DNA of 60,476 bases. It comes from Halococcus thailandensis JCM 13552. GTDB taxonomy: Archaea; Halobacteriota; Halobacteria; Halobacteriales; Halococcaceae. The stretch lies in NCBI RefSeq assembly GCF_000336715.1, contig NZ_AOMF01000171.1:160507-220982 (forward strand), written 5' to 3'. Below the pieces are notes generated by a model, which made no database searches, was not told where the DNA came from, and worked only from the letters and a program-made list of their open reading frames with translations. Below, piece by piece: positions 8,209 to 17,275 of this stretch. Positions within the stretch are counted from its first letter, which is position 1, and each line of letters starts with the position of its first letter. Made by a program: the position numbers and the translations under genes.

Positions 8209-8688
8209 TCACTCTTCGAGCAGCTCGTCGAACTCCGGCAGCAGATCGTCGTCGCCGTCGTTTCCGCCACTGGAATCGTCTCCGCTACTGGCATTCTCAT
8301 CTCTGGTATCCTCGTCAGTGGCGACGTCATCGTCATCTTCGGCTTCGTCGCCGCTTTCGAGGACCTCGATTTCGAGGACGTCGAGCGGGATGTTTTCGAG
8401 TCGTTGGCCGATCTCCTTGCGCGCGATGCGGGCGGCGTGTTCCTCGCGCTCGACGTTGAAGACGGTCATTTCGAGTTCGAGCGCGACGAGCGCTTCGTCG
8501 GCAACGATGAAGGCGGGTTCCAGCTCCTCGCCGGCCGGCGAGCTGCGCGAGCCCATCTCGATCTCGACGTAGCTCAGATCGGGGTTGAGCATTCCGCCGG
8601 TCTTCGAGATGGCGATGCGGACGGCCTCGTCGGGCGTCTCGACATCGTAGACGGGCACGGCGGCCTCGACGACGACTCGACAGTCCAT
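8209..8688 (-). CDS. DUF555 (UPF0212) family protein
   Basis: Residues 1-115 of this 159-residue protein match the euryarchaeal DUF555/UPF0212 family (MDCRVVVEAAVPVYDVET, AISKTGGMLNPDLSYVEIEMG, ARIARKEIGQRLENIPLDVLEIEVLE). A long, low-complexity acidic tail of Asp, Glu, Ser and Gly occupies about residues 116-159. The family has no established function. The gene is divergent from the ogg gene, with an 84-base gap. Confidence 0.85.
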   Translation of the reverse strand: MDCRVVVEAAVPVYDVETPDEAVRIAISKTGGMLNPDLSYVEIEMGSRSSPAGEELEPAFIVADEALVALELEMTVFNVEREEHAARIARKEIGQRLENIPLDVLEIEVLESGDEAEDDDDVATDEDTRDENASSGDDSSGGNDGDDDLLPEFDELLEE

Positions 8689-8772
8689 GTCGGCCGTTCA
8701 TCGGCTGATAGTATCAACGTTGGGTCGCCGAAGTCGAAAGGGCCAACGACCACCCGTTCGTCCACCATCGTG

Positions 8773-9681
8773 ATGGAGACCGGCAGCCTGGATCTCGACG
8801 AGGTGGCGGGCGACTTCGATCTGCAGGCCACGCTCGAAAGCGGTCAGAGCTACGCGTGGCAGCGTGCGGACGGCCGGATGTACGACCAGCCGTCGGCCGT
8901 CGGCGGATCGGCGTGGTACGAGACGGTGCTCCCGGCGACCGTCACCGGCGAGCGCGAGGTGATCCGCACTCGCCAGACCGACGGTCGACTCGACTGGGAG
9001 GCGACGACCGACGCGACGGCGCCGCTCACCCACCGACTACGACTCGACGACGATCTCGACGCCATCCGCGCGGCGACGCCGGCCGAGCCGCTGATCGAGC
9101 GGGCGTTCGACGCCTACGAGGGGCTGCGAGTGGTTCGCGACCCGCCGTTCGTCTCGCTCGTCTCGTTCATCTGTTCGGCACAGATGCGCGTATCCCGCAT
9201 CCACGGGATGCAGCGCACGCTCGCCCGCGAGTTCGGCTCGACGATCGAGTTCGACGGTGAAACCTACCACGCCTTCCCGACACCCACACAGTTGGCTGCC
9301 GCCAGCGAGGCGGAACTGCGCGAGTGCTCGCTCGGCTATCGAGCGCCTTACGTCGAGCGGACGGCCGAACTCGTCGCGAGCGGCGAAGCACACCCCGAAT
9401 CGGCCCGTGGGATGGCCTTCGAGGAGGCCCACGAGTATCTCAAGCAGTTCGTCGGCGTCGGTGACAAGGTCGCCGACTGCGTGCTCCTCTTCGCGCTCGA
9501 CTACCTCGAAGCCGTCCCGCTCGACACCTGGATCCAGGAAGCGATTTCCGAACACTACCCCGACTGCGATCGCGACTCCTACGCCGAGACCTCGCGGGCG
9601 ATCCGCGAGCGCTTCGGCGGCGAATTCGCGGGTTACGTCCAGACGTACGTGTTTCACTACCTGCGCGGCGGGGTCGAGTGA
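8773..9681 (+). CDS. ogg: 8-oxoguanine DNA glycosylase / AP lyase family
   Basis: This 302-residue helix-hairpin-helix-GPD glycosylase is of the Ogg1/AlkA type, for base-excision repair of oxidised purines. The conserved FVSLVSFICSAQMRVSRI lies near residues 125-142. The HhH motif (VGVGDKVADCVLLFAL) carries the candidate catalytic lysine, and VPLDTW carries the conserved aspartate. The N-terminus (FDLQATLESGQSYAW) matches the Ogg N-terminal domain. I chose the ATG at 8773 over a GTG one codon earlier. Confidence 0.9.
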   Translation: METGSLDLDEVAGDFDLQATLESGQSYAWQRADGRMYDQPSAVGGSAWYETVLPATVTGEREVIRTRQTDGRLDWEATTDATAPLTHRLRLDDDLDAIRAATPAEPLIERAFDAYEGLRVVRDPPFVSLVSFICSAQMRVSRIHGMQRTLAREFGSTIEFDGETYHAFPTPTQLAAASEAELRECSLGYRAPYVERTAELVASGEAHPESARGMAFEEAHEYLKQFVGVGDKVADCVLLFALDYLEAVPLDTWIQEAISEHYPDCDRDSYAETSRAIRERFGGEFAGYVQTYVFHYLRGGVE

Positions 9682-9741
9682 TCGTCGGCGATCCGTTCCT
9701 GGAGCCAGACTGCTTTTGCTCGTCGCCGAGCAACCCGTCCC

Positions 9742-10017
9742 ATGAGCGAGACCCGTGCCCACGTGTTCGTCTCCGGTCGCGTCCAGGGCGTCGCCTACCG
9801 TGCGAACACCCGCGACACCGCCCGCGAGATCGGCGTCGACGGCTGGGTGCCGAACCTGGACGACGGCCGCGTCGAGGCGGTTTTCGAGGGTGGAGAGGAG
9901 AGTGTCGAGCGCATGGTCGAGTGGTGCTACGACGGCAGTCCAGCCGCCACGGTCGAGAACGTCGATGTCGAGTACGACGATCCCGAGGGACTGTCCGGGT
10001 TCGAGGTTCGCCGGTAG
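9742..10017 (+). CDS. acyP: Acylphosphatase
   Basis: This 91-residue enzyme hydrolyses acyl phosphates. The signature VSGRVQGVAYRANTRDTA (about residues 10-27) supplies the phosphate-binding loop and catalytic Arg. The conserved DGWVPNLDDGRVEAVFEG supplies the catalytic Asn. The length is typical for the family. It is a plus-strand gene between ogg and nnr with short gaps. Confidence 0.92.
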   Translation: MSETRAHVFVSGRVQGVAYRANTRDTAREIGVDGWVPNLDDGRVEAVFEGGEESVERMVEWCYDGSPAATVENVDVEYDDPEGLSGFEVRR

Positions 10018-10055
10018 TCCGCACGCTTAATTCGCCGGCGGTCGATGGACTCGTC

Positions 10056-11480
10056 ATGATCGACACCGACCGGATGGCCGCCGTCGACGAGAACGCGGCG
10101 GCGCTCGGCGTCCCCAGGAAACAGTTGATGGAATCGAGCGGCAACGCCGTCGCCGGTGCGGTCCGCGACATTGCGGACCCGGACGCGCGCGTGACGATCG
10201 TCGCCGGCCGGGGCAACAACGGTGGTGACGCGTTCGTTGCCGCGCGTTTTCTCGACACGTACGACACGCGCACGCTGCTGCTCGGACGCGCCGAAACGAT
10301 CACGACCGAGATTGCCCGCGAGAACTGGGCAGCGCTCGGACAGGGTGGCTACGAGATCGACGAGGTACGCGACTCACGAAATCTCGATCTCGAAAACCCG
10401 GACGTCGTCGTGGACGCGATGCTCGGCACGGGCATCACCGGCGAACTCCGCGAGCCCGAGGCCACGGCTGCGCGCGCGATGAACGATTCCGACGCGACCG
10501 TCCTCTCGGTCGACGTTCCATCGGGTGTCGACGCCGACACCGGCGAGGGGGGTGCGGGAGCCGTCGACGCCGACCACGTCGTCACGTTCCACGACACGAA
10601 ACCCGGACTCGACGCGCTCGACGCGGACGTACGGGTCGCCGACATCGGCATCCCGCGGGCTGCCGAGCGGTTCGTCGGGCCGGGTGATCTCGCCGTCGAG
10701 CGCGACCCGCACGGCGAGAAGGGCGATTCGGGGCGCGTGTTCGTCGTCGGCGGTGGTCCCTACACCGGCGCGCCAGCGCTCGCAGGGCAGGCCGCGCTCC
10801 GGGCGGGTGCCGATCTCGCCTTCGTCGCCGCCCCCGAGCGGGTGTTCGATCCGATCGCGGGCTACGCCGAGGACCTCATCGTCCAGCCCTACGACGCCGA
10901 CCGACTCGGACCCGATCACGTCGACGAACTGGTCGAGACGGCGACCGACCACGACGATATCGTGGTGCTCGGGCCGGGCCTCGGCAGCGCCGACGAGACC
11001 CACACGGCCGTCGAGCAGTTTCTGGAGCGATTCGACGGGCGAGCGGTCGTCGATGCCGACGCACTCGCCGTCGTTCCCGAGATCGAGACGGACGCGACGC
11101 TCGTGTGTACCCCGAACCGCAAGGAACTCGCCGCGATGGGCGGCCCCAACGTCGACGATCTCCGCGAGCACGCCGACGAGATCGAGTCCTTCGCCGCCGA
11201 TCTCGGCCACGTCGTGCTGGCGAAGGCGAAGGACGACGTGATCACCGATGGCGAGCGGACGCGGATCTCTCGGACCGGAACGGCCGGGATGACCGTCGGC
11301 GGGACCGGCGACGTGCTCGCCGGGATCACGGCCGCGCTGCTCGCGACGCGGGAGCCGTTCGAGGCGGCCAGCGTCGCACCATACGTCAACGGCCGGGCGG
11401 CCGAGCGGTTCTCCAAGAGCGGGCTGCTCGCCTCCGAACTGCTCGACGGGATCCCGCACGCGATGGAGGCGGACCGATGA
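10056..11480 (+). CDS. nnr: Bifunctional NAD(P)H-hydrate epimerase / ADP-dependent dehydratase
   Basis: This 474-residue enzyme repairs hydrated NADH and NADPH. The N-terminal epimerase domain (about 1-210) shows VAGRGNNGGDAFVAARFL and a VDVPSGVDADTG loop. The C-terminal ribokinase-like dehydratase domain (about 220-474) shows GRVFVVGGGPYTGAPALAGQ (in part), CTPNRKELAAM and the TAGMTVGGTGDVLAG anion hole. The two-domain order is that of bacterial and archaeal YjeF fusions. I chose the ATG at 10056. The stop overlaps the moaC start in an ATGA. Confidence 0.92.
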   Translation: MIDTDRMAAVDENAAALGVPRKQLMESSGNAVAGAVRDIADPDARVTIVAGRGNNGGDAFVAARFLDTYDTRTLLLGRAETITTEIARENWAALGQGGYEIDEVRDSRNLDLENPDVVVDAMLGTGITGELREPEATAARAMNDSDATVLSVDVPSGVDADTGEGGAGAVDADHVVTFHDTKPGLDALDADVRVADIGIPRAAERFVGPGDLAVERDPHGEKGDSGRVFVVGGGPYTGAPALAGQAALRAGADLAFVAAPERVFDPIAGYAEDLIVQPYDADRLGPDHVDELVETATDHDDIVVLGPGLGSADETHTAVEQFLERFDGRAVVDADALAVVPEIETDATLVCTPNRKELAAMGGPNVDDLREHADEIESFAADLGHVVLAKAKDDVITDGERTRISRTGTAGMTVGGTGDVLAGITAALLATREPFEAASVAPYVNGRAAERFSKSGLLASELLDGIPHAMEADR

Positions 11481-11977
11481 GCGACGACCCGGGCGACGCG
11501 AGCGACCTGACCCACACCACGGCCGAGGGCAACGCACAGATGGTCGACGTGGGCGCGAAACCCGACAGCGCGCGCCGAGCGGTCGCCCGCGGGACGATCC
11601 ATCTCCAGGAATCGACGGTCGCGGCGATCGCCGACGACGGGATCGAGAAGGGCGACGTCCTCGCGACCGCGCGCATCGCCGCGATTCGTGCCGTCAAGCA
11701 CACCTGGGAGACGATCCCGCTCTGCCACCAGATCCCCATCACGAACGTCGAGACCGAGTTCACCCTCGCCGACGATCGCGTGACGCTCACCGTCGCCGTC
11801 GAGACCACCGGCAAGACGGGCTGCGAGATGGAGGCCCTTCAGGGCGTGACGACGGGGCTCGACACCGTCTGGGACATGACGAAAGCCGCCGAGAAGGACG
11901 AAGACGGCCAGTATCCCACGACAGCGATCGAGGACGTGCGAGTGCTCGAAAAGGAGAAAACGGCCGAGGAAAGCTGA
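11477..11977 (+). CDS. moaC: Cyclic pyranopterin monophosphate synthase
   Basis: This 166-residue MoaC acts with MoaA to make cyclic pyranopterin monophosphate for molybdenum cofactor. Signatures are MVDVGAKPDSARRAVARG, the IPLCHQIPI motif (about residues 76-84) and EMEALQGVTTGLDTVWDMTKAAEK. The start overlaps the nnr stop by four bases, indicating coupled translation. The N-terminal 15 residues are acidic, as is usual in halophiles. Confidence 0.95.
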   Translation: MSDDPGDASDLTHTTAEGNAQMVDVGAKPDSARRAVARGTIHLQESTVAAIADDGIEKGDVLATARIAAIRAVKHTWETIPLCHQIPITNVETEFTLADDRVTLTVAVETTGKTGCEMEALQGVTTGLDTVWDMTKAAEKDEDGQYPTTAIEDVRVLEKEKTAEES

Positions 11978-11985
11978 ATTTCCGA

Positions 11986-12711
11986 TCAGTTACCGTCGAG
12001 CGGTCGGATCTCGCTCTGGCCGTCGAGCACGAGCTGTGCGTCGCCGTCGTACTCGTTCGTACGCCCGCCGATCAGGCGATAGCGTTCGTTTTCGTGCAGT
12101 CGGCGAAGTCCGTTGTCCGCCCAGACGACGAACCGGATCAGCGTCACATCGTCGTCACGATCGCTGTCGACCGGCGCGAACAGGCCGACCTGTTGAACCG
12201 ACGACGAGGAACTGTTCCACAGCGTCGCGACCCGTACGTCGGTGCTGACGCCGTGATCGGTCGGAAGTGTGGGCAGCGAACCGACCGGGGTGAGTTCGAT
12301 CTCGCGGCCGTACTCGTCGGTGACGCTCTCCGGGCTGCTGGTGAGCAAGTTGAACAGTACGGGAACGACGAGCAGCACGCGGAGCACGCGCCACGTCAAC
12401 GACCGCGTGTTCCGGCGCTCCCAGTCCCGTGCTCGCCGTTCGAGTTTCCCGTTGCCGGCGTGTTTGTCGGCGTGGCAGGTCGGACAGAGCGTCTGGAGGT
12501 TCGACAGCTCGTGGCCACCACCGTCGGATTTCGCCACGATGTGGTCGACGTCGAAGTAAACGTCGTCGACGCGCGTGCTCTTGACGCCACAGCTCTGACA
12601 CGTGTAGCCGTCGCGGGTGAGCACCGCCTTCCGTCGGCCGTCCCAATCCGGCGGATACTCGTTGCTCGTGTAGTCGTCGTACGCGGGGTTGTAACTCGTC
12701 TCCGTCGCCAT
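11986..12711 (-). CDS. Membrane-anchored HNH endonuclease
   Basis: This 241-residue protein combines an N-terminal HNH nuclease (CQSC near residue 38, FDVDHIVAKSDGGGHELSNL, CPTCHADKHAGN) with one hydrophobic segment (about 106-128, LRVLLVVPVLFNLL). A C-terminal domain (about 130-241) of beta-rich character follows, ending YRLIGGRTNEYDGDAQLVLDG, like an OB-fold. The two CxxC pairs suggest a structural zinc. The predicted topology leaves the nuclease in the cytoplasm and the second domain outside. It converges on moaC. Role unknown: defence, DNA uptake or an orphan homing-type nuclease are all possible. Confidence 0.82.
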   Translation of the reverse strand: MATETSYNPAYDDYTSNEYPPDWDGRRKAVLTRDGYTCQSCGVKSTRVDDVYFDVDHIVAKSDGGGHELSNLQTLCPTCHADKHAGNGKLERRARDWERRNTRSLTWRVLRVLLVVPVLFNLLTSSPESVTDEYGREIELTPVGSLPTLPTDHGVSTDVRVATLWNSSSSSVQQVGLFAPVDSDRDDDVTLIRFVVWADNGLRRLHENERYRLIGGRTNEYDGDAQLVLDGQSEIRPLDGN

Positions 12712-12860
12712 GATCTGTGACGTTCGGCGAACGTTTCGTCGATGACAAGAAACTACCGGGATCGTCGTCCGTTCGGTCGCCCGCTGTCCCCGGATTCGAA
12801 CCGGCTACGCGACCCCGGGAACGATGACGGTCGACGACGATTCCGCTACCGACCGAACGC

Positions 12861-14153
12861 TCAGGCCGACTCGGCCGGCACGGTGAGGTTCGCGGCGCGA
12901 TCCCGGCTCTGCTCGACGACCGTCGGGCGCGCGGCGAACGTGACCGTCACCTGCTCGCCGTAGGAGACGTCCTCGACGCGGGCGTGATCGTGGATCCAGG
13001 AGACGAGGCTCATCGTCCCGTCGCCCATCGGCAACACGAGCCGTTCGCGTTCGTAATCGGGAAGTTCGTCTTCGACGCGTTCGAGCAGTAGCTCGACGTC
13101 GTCGCCCTCGGCGGCGCTGATCGACACGGGATTGGGTGCGAGCGCCGACAGCGCCTCGCGCTTTTCGGCCAGCTCGTCCGCGTCGACCCGGTCGGTCTTG
13201 TTCAGAACGGTGACGATCGGGGCCTCGTTGCGCTCGTAGAGCGTGTCGTGGGCGGTGACGAGCTTCTCGCGCATCGTCTCGGTCGGCTCGCTCGCGTCCA
13301 CGATCAGGAGCACGAGGTCGGCGCGGTAGACCGAATCGAGCGTCGACTTGAACGATTCGACTAGCCAGTGCGGGAGATCGGAGATGAATCCGACCGTATC
13401 GGTCACGAGCACTGGGCGATCCATCGCCGCCCGGCGCGTGGTCGTCCCGAGCGTCGTGAACAGTCGATTTTCGGATTCGGCGGTCGAATCGAGATCCGGA
13501 TGGAGCCCCTCGTTCTCGTCGATGTCGACGTCGGCGGCGAGCCGGCGCAACAGCGTCGACTTGCCGGCGTTCGTGTAGCCGGCCAGCGCCACGAGATCGA
13601 AGCCGGACTCACGGCGCTGTTCGCGTCGATGGGCTTCGGTCTCCTCGATCCCGTCGAGCTCCTCGCGGATCGCGCTGATCTGGGCCTTGATGTCCTGCTC
13701 ACGCGATTCGTCGTACTCGCCGAGCCCCATGAACCCCGGGCGTTCGTCGCGCTTGGCGAGGCTCGTCTTCGCCTCCGCGCGCGGGAGTTCGTATCTGAGT
13801 TCGGCGAGTTCGACCTGGAGCTGGGCCTTCTTCGTCTCCGCGCGCTGACCGAAGATCTCGAGGATCAGTCGGAACCGATCGAGCACTTCGGTGTCGCCCG
13901 GCAGATGCTGGCCGAGGTTGTAGATCTGGTACGGGCCGAGCCGGTTGTCGAAGATCACCGCCGCCGCGTCCCGATCGCGGACGAGCGCCGCGAGCTCGTC
14001 GGCCTTCCCCTCGCCGAGATGGAGCGCGGCGTCCTCGGTTCTGGTCTGGGTGAGCGTGCCGACGACCTCGTGACCGGCCGCCGCCGCGAGATCGGCGATC
14101 TCACCCGTGTCGGCGCTGCCCGAATCGACCCGCTTTGCGATGATGACCTTCAT
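12861..14153 (-). CDS. hflX: GTPase HflX
   Basis: This 430-residue ribosome-associated GTPase has the HflX N-terminal domain (about 1-180, including LHLGEGKADEL and IFDNRLGPYQIYNL) and a coiled-coil region (about 125-175). The GTPase domain shows G1 GYTNAGKST, G3 DTVGF and G4 NKTD. A C-terminal domain of about 70 residues follows. HflX binds and splits ribosomes under stress. I chose the ATG at 14153 (MKVIIAKRVD); a longer reading adds 19 atypical residues. Confidence 0.94.
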   Translation of the reverse strand: MKVIIAKRVDSGSADTGEIADLAAAAGHEVVGTLTQTRTEDAALHLGEGKADELAALVRDRDAAAVIFDNRLGPYQIYNLGQHLPGDTEVLDRFRLILEIFGQRAETKKAQLQVELAELRYELPRAEAKTSLAKRDERPGFMGLGEYDESREQDIKAQISAIREELDGIEETEAHRREQRRESGFDLVALAGYTNAGKSTLLRRLAADVDIDENEGLHPDLDSTAESENRLFTTLGTTTRRAAMDRPVLVTDTVGFISDLPHWLVESFKSTLDSVYRADLVLLIVDASEPTETMREKLVTAHDTLYERNEAPIVTVLNKTDRVDADELAEKREALSALAPNPVSISAAEGDDVELLLERVEDELPDYERERLVLPMGDGTMSLVSWIHDHARVEDVSYGEQVTVTFAARPTVVEQSRDRAANLTVPAESA

Positions 14154-14267
14154 GTGGTGGCTCGACGCGTGGCGTCGATCGGTCGGAAATACGGCTCCAT
14201 CCCCTTTCAATCCCGGGTCCGATTCGTCGTCCGTCGCTCGCTGCCGACCGAACCGATCGATGCGTCG

Positions 14268-15188
14268 TCAGGTCTGTTCTTCGGGCGGGACGAACGGGCC
14301 GACCGAGACCGTATAGCGCGCGATCGTGGCGAGCCTGAGCATGTAGCTGAGGAGGATCGCGAGCGGCAGCAACACGATGGCGATGGCGGCGCTGACGACG
14401 ATCGGCAGCAACGGCTGGGCGACCGTCGTGCTCGGGACGGACGTGTAGACGGTCGTGGCGTAAAACGCGACGAGCAGGATGGGGATGCCGAGGGTGGCCA
14501 GCCGTCGCGAGAGCTGTGCGAGATCCTGCTGGATCGCGATCGTCTTGAAGAACTGTCGGGCGACCGCGACCGCTTCCAGCAGCTCCGTCACCGCGTCGAG
14601 CTCCTCGGTCGAGCGGTCGTCGTACGACTGGCGGATGGTCTCCGTTTCCGTCAGTCGCTGTGCGTAGGCCGGCCCGAGCAGGGTCGAGACGATCGCCATC
14701 GTGTCCCCGGTGCCCGCGACCCCTTCGAGGCGCTCGGCGTAGGAGTGCATCGCCGAGCGGTACTCCTCGATCTCGTCGGTCGTCTCACCGTCGTGCTCCG
14801 TCGCGAACGCTTCCACCCGCTCGTCGAGCGTCTCGCCGATGAGCGCGAGGAACGCCGCCGGGTCGTTCGGGCTCGTGGCCCGCCCCGTGAGCTCCGCGAC
14901 CGACTGCCGAAACTCGCGCGTACCGTCGAGCCGGTCGGTGAGATCTTCGACCGTCCCGAACACCCGCGAGAGCACCAGCTGGTTCACGGTGAGCGTGATC
15001 GTGATGACCGAGAACAGCCCGGAGACGACGCCGCTGCCGAACATCGACGAGACGGCACTCGCCGGCTGGAACGTGATGAGTTCGATCTGCGTCGCACCGA
15101 ACGTGATCAGGAACGCCGCGGCGGCGAGCAGAACGGAAACGAGCAGTCGGTTGCCGTCGATGAGGATCCACTTCGAGAGTTTGTTCAT
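14268..15188 (-). CDS. Haloarchaeal membrane protein with central helical domain
   Basis: This 306-residue protein has two N-terminal membrane segments (about 14-34 and 52-76) and a soluble, acidic, helical stretch (about 80-215). Two C-terminal membrane segments follow (about 222-243 and 250-280). The central part is rich in Glu and Arg and may form a coiled coil. I see no catalytic motif and recognise no named family. The lipoprotein gene lies just upstream on the same strand (gap 15 bases), so they may be cotranscribed. Confidence 0.75.
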   Translation of the reverse strand: MNKLSKWILIDGNRLLVSVLLAAAAFLITFGATQIELITFQPASAVSSMFGSGVVSGLFSVITITLTVNQLVLSRVFGTVEDLTDRLDGTREFRQSVAELTGRATSPNDPAAFLALIGETLDERVEAFATEHDGETTDEIEEYRSAMHSYAERLEGVAGTGDTMAIVSTLLGPAYAQRLTETETIRQSYDDRSTEELDAVTELLEAVAVARQFFKTIAIQQDLAQLSRRLATLGIPILLVAFYATTVYTSVPSTTVAQPLLPIVVSAAIAIVLLPLAILLSYMLRLATIARYTVSVGPFVPPEEQT

Positions 15189-15203
15189 GATGAGCGTCTC
15201 CAG

Positions 15204-15602
15204 TCAGCGTAGCGAATCGCCGGTGATCGTCGCGTTGCGCGTTTCGACGACGGTGCCGTTGACGGTGTTTGCGGCAACGATGGTCGCGGATCCGTCTGGC
15301 GGCAGGAGGACGGTCACGCTCGACTGGCCGCTATCGAGCGAGGTCCGGTGGAACGTCTCGCCGTTCGGAGCGACGACGAGCAGCCGATCGACGCCCTCGT
15401 CGGTCGTCGCGTTCGGGACGAGACTCAGCTTTGCGTTCACCTGCCCGATCGCCACCGACCCGTCGGTGGATGCCTCCGCGAACACCGCCGATTCAGTCGT
15501 GTTCAGTTCGACGGCCGGATCGGTCGTGAGACAGCCGCTGGTCACGAGCAGTGCGCCGAGGGCGACGACGGCCAGCAAACGAATCCGTACGTCTCGCTCC
15601 AT
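15204..15602 (-). CDS. Putative lipoprotein
   Basis: This 132-residue protein has a signal peptide ending in a lipobox (LLVTSGC, cysteine near residue 25), so it is probably anchored by a lipid to the outer face of the membrane. The mature part is Thr/Val/Asn-rich, with NGTVVETRNATITGDS near the end. It contains several N-x-S/T sites and no known domain. I chose the ATG at 15602 because it places the lipobox correctly. Confidence 0.72.
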   Translation of the reverse strand: MERDVRIRLLAVVALGALLVTSGCLTTDPAVELNTTESAVFAEASTDGSVAIGQVNAKLSLVPNATTDEGVDRLLVVAPNGETFHRTSLDSGQSSVTVLLPPDGSATIVAANTVNGTVVETRNATITGDSLR

Positions 15603-15718
15603 TAGCCGACGGTTCGGCACCGTACCGACGGTTCAGCGCTGTACGTCACTCCCGATTTGTTCGTCATGAATCTCCCTCACGCGGCACCGATAAGAGCGTA
15701 CTGCCTTCGGTGGCCGGC

Positions 15719-16444
15719 TCACCGGGTGCGGATATCTTCCTCGTCGCGCACTTTCTTGGTCTCGCCCTCGCCCGCCGACTGTTCGCTGACGAGTTCGTAG
15801 AAGTCGTTCTGCAGGCCGGCCGGGAACTCGACGACGCCGATCCAGGAGCCGTCGTTCTGCCACTCCTCCCTGACGAGATCGCCGAACTGACGGATCTGTG
15901 CCTGTGCGCTACCGGCGTGGTCGGCGGGGATCTGGGCGGCCATCGTCACTTCCTCGAAGCGGATTGGGATCACGGGTCGCAAGGCGTCGAGCGCGTCGTC
16001 GATCTGGCTCTCGACGGGTTCCATCGGATCGATCCGGAAGTCGGTCTCTTCGAGCGCCGACTCGATCCGGTCGGGCGGATGGGGCGCGCCGTCCATCTGT
16101 GGGTTGACGGCGTTGCGCGCGATCGTGTTGATGAGCTGTTTGCGCTTCTGGGCCTGCATCTCGCGGCGCTGCTCGGCCGTGATCTGGATCTCGCCCTCGC
16201 GGATCACCTCAGGGATGATCTCCAGCGGCTCGGTCGTCCCGAACACCTCCTCGACGTCGGCCTCGGCGGGGCGATCCCCGCGGGAGGCGTCCTCGAAGAC
16301 GTCCTCGGCGGCGATCACGTCCTCGAGATCGCCCTCGAACTCGTTGCGGTCGATGGAGAGCGCCGCATCGGGATCGACGAGCACCTCGAAGCGTGCCCCG
16401 TGGGATTCGAGGCGTGCCGTCACCGCCTCGTCGAGCGATATCAT
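15719..16444 (-). CDS. sbds: Ribosome maturation factor SBDS
   Basis: This 241-residue homologue of the Shwachman-Bodian-Diamond protein is needed for late large-subunit maturation. The N-terminal domain carries LESHGARFEVLVDPDAAL. The middle carries ITAEQRREMQAQKRKQLIN and IARNAVNPQMDGAPHPPDRIE. The C-terminal domain resembles the EF-2 domain V fold. It is the last gene of the minus-strand proteasome/RNase P cluster, 71 bases after psmA. In most archaea with an exosome, rrp4 and rrp41 would follow; here the next genes are unrelated. Confidence 0.94.
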   Translation of the reverse strand: MISLDEAVTARLESHGARFEVLVDPDAALSIDRNEFEGDLEDVIAAEDVFEDASRGDRPAEADVEEVFGTTEPLEIIPEVIREGEIQITAEQRREMQAQKRKQLINTIARNAVNPQMDGAPHPPDRIESALEETDFRIDPMEPVESQIDDALDALRPVIPIRFEEVTMAAQIPADHAGSAQAQIRQFGDLVREEWQNDGSWIGVVEFPAGLQNDFYELVSEQSAGEGETKKVRDEEDIRTR

Positions 16445-16515
16445 GCCACCCTCTGGGGGGCGAAGCTACAAGTCGTTTCCCATCGCGAAAAAGCGCGGCC
16501 CGCTTGGCGTCGTGA

Positions 16516-17271
16516 TTACTCGTCGGTGTCCTCGTCGTCGCTCTCGAAGAGCCCGTACTCGTCGAGATAGGAGTCGACCTCGTCGTCGGGGAGCTCCGCG
16601 AAGCGCTCGGTCTCGACGTCGATCGTGGCGACGCCGATGCCCTCCGGCGTGAGGCCGCCGTCGACGGATTCGGCGAGCGTTTCGAGGGCGAGACCGATGC
16701 CGCCCTGGAGATCCATCGACTCCTGATAGTTCTCCTCGAGATATTCGATCATCTCGCTGCGGCCGGAGCCGATCGCGAGCGCCTGCCACTCCGACGACGT
16801 GCCCGACGGATCCGTCTCGAACAGTCGCGGCTCGCCGTCCTCGATGCCGCCGATGATGAGCGCCACGCCGAACGGGCGTGCGCCGCCGACCTGTGTGTAC
16901 TGCTGGATGTGGTCGGTGACTTCCTTGGTGATCGTTTCGACGCCGATCGGCTCGCCGTAGCGGAGCTGTTCGACCTGGGCCTGGCGGCGTGCGAAGTCGA
17001 TGAGTTGGCGGGCGTCGGCGACGTGGCCCGCGCTGGCGATGCCGATGTGATCGTCGGCCTTGTGCATCTTCTCGACGCTCTCGCGCTCCATCAGCGGCGA
17101 GCGGAAGCGCTTGTCGACGGCGAAGACGACGCCGTCGTCGGTCTTGACGCCGATGCTCGCGGTGCCGCGCTTGACGGCCTCGCGGGCGTACTCGACCTGG
17201 TAGAGTCGCCCGTCCGGCGAGAAGATCGTTATCCCGCGGTCGTAGGCCTGCTGTTGGGATTGTCCCTGCAT
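16516..17271 (-). CDS. psmA: Proteasome alpha subunit
   Basis: This 251-residue alpha subunit forms the outer rings of the 20S proteasome. The N-terminal alpha signature is clear (YDRGITIFSPDGRLYQVEYA, starting at residue 10), including the YDR gating motif. HIGIASAGHVADARQLIDFAR and GGARPFGVALIIGG are also typical. The C-terminus is very acidic. The start lies four bases after the rnp2 stop, so the two are in one operon. Confidence 0.96.
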   Translation of the reverse strand: MQGQSQQQAYDRGITIFSPDGRLYQVEYAREAVKRGTASIGVKTDDGVVFAVDKRFRSPLMERESVEKMHKADDHIGIASAGHVADARQLIDFARRQAQVEQLRYGEPIGVETITKEVTDHIQQYTQVGGARPFGVALIIGGIEDGEPRLFETDPSGTSSEWQALAIGSGRSEMIEYLEENYQESMDLQGGIGLALETLAESVDGGLTPEGIGVATIDVETERFAELPDDEVDSYLDEYGLFESDDEDTDE

Positions 17272-17275
17272 AGTT

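Noticed and set aside
12785-12815. tRNA-like T-arm (ccggattcgaaccgg) suggesting a tRNA gene
   Set aside because: No matching acceptor stem, D-arm or anticodon arm can be built on either strand within tRNA length. TTCGAA is self-complementary and frequent by chance.
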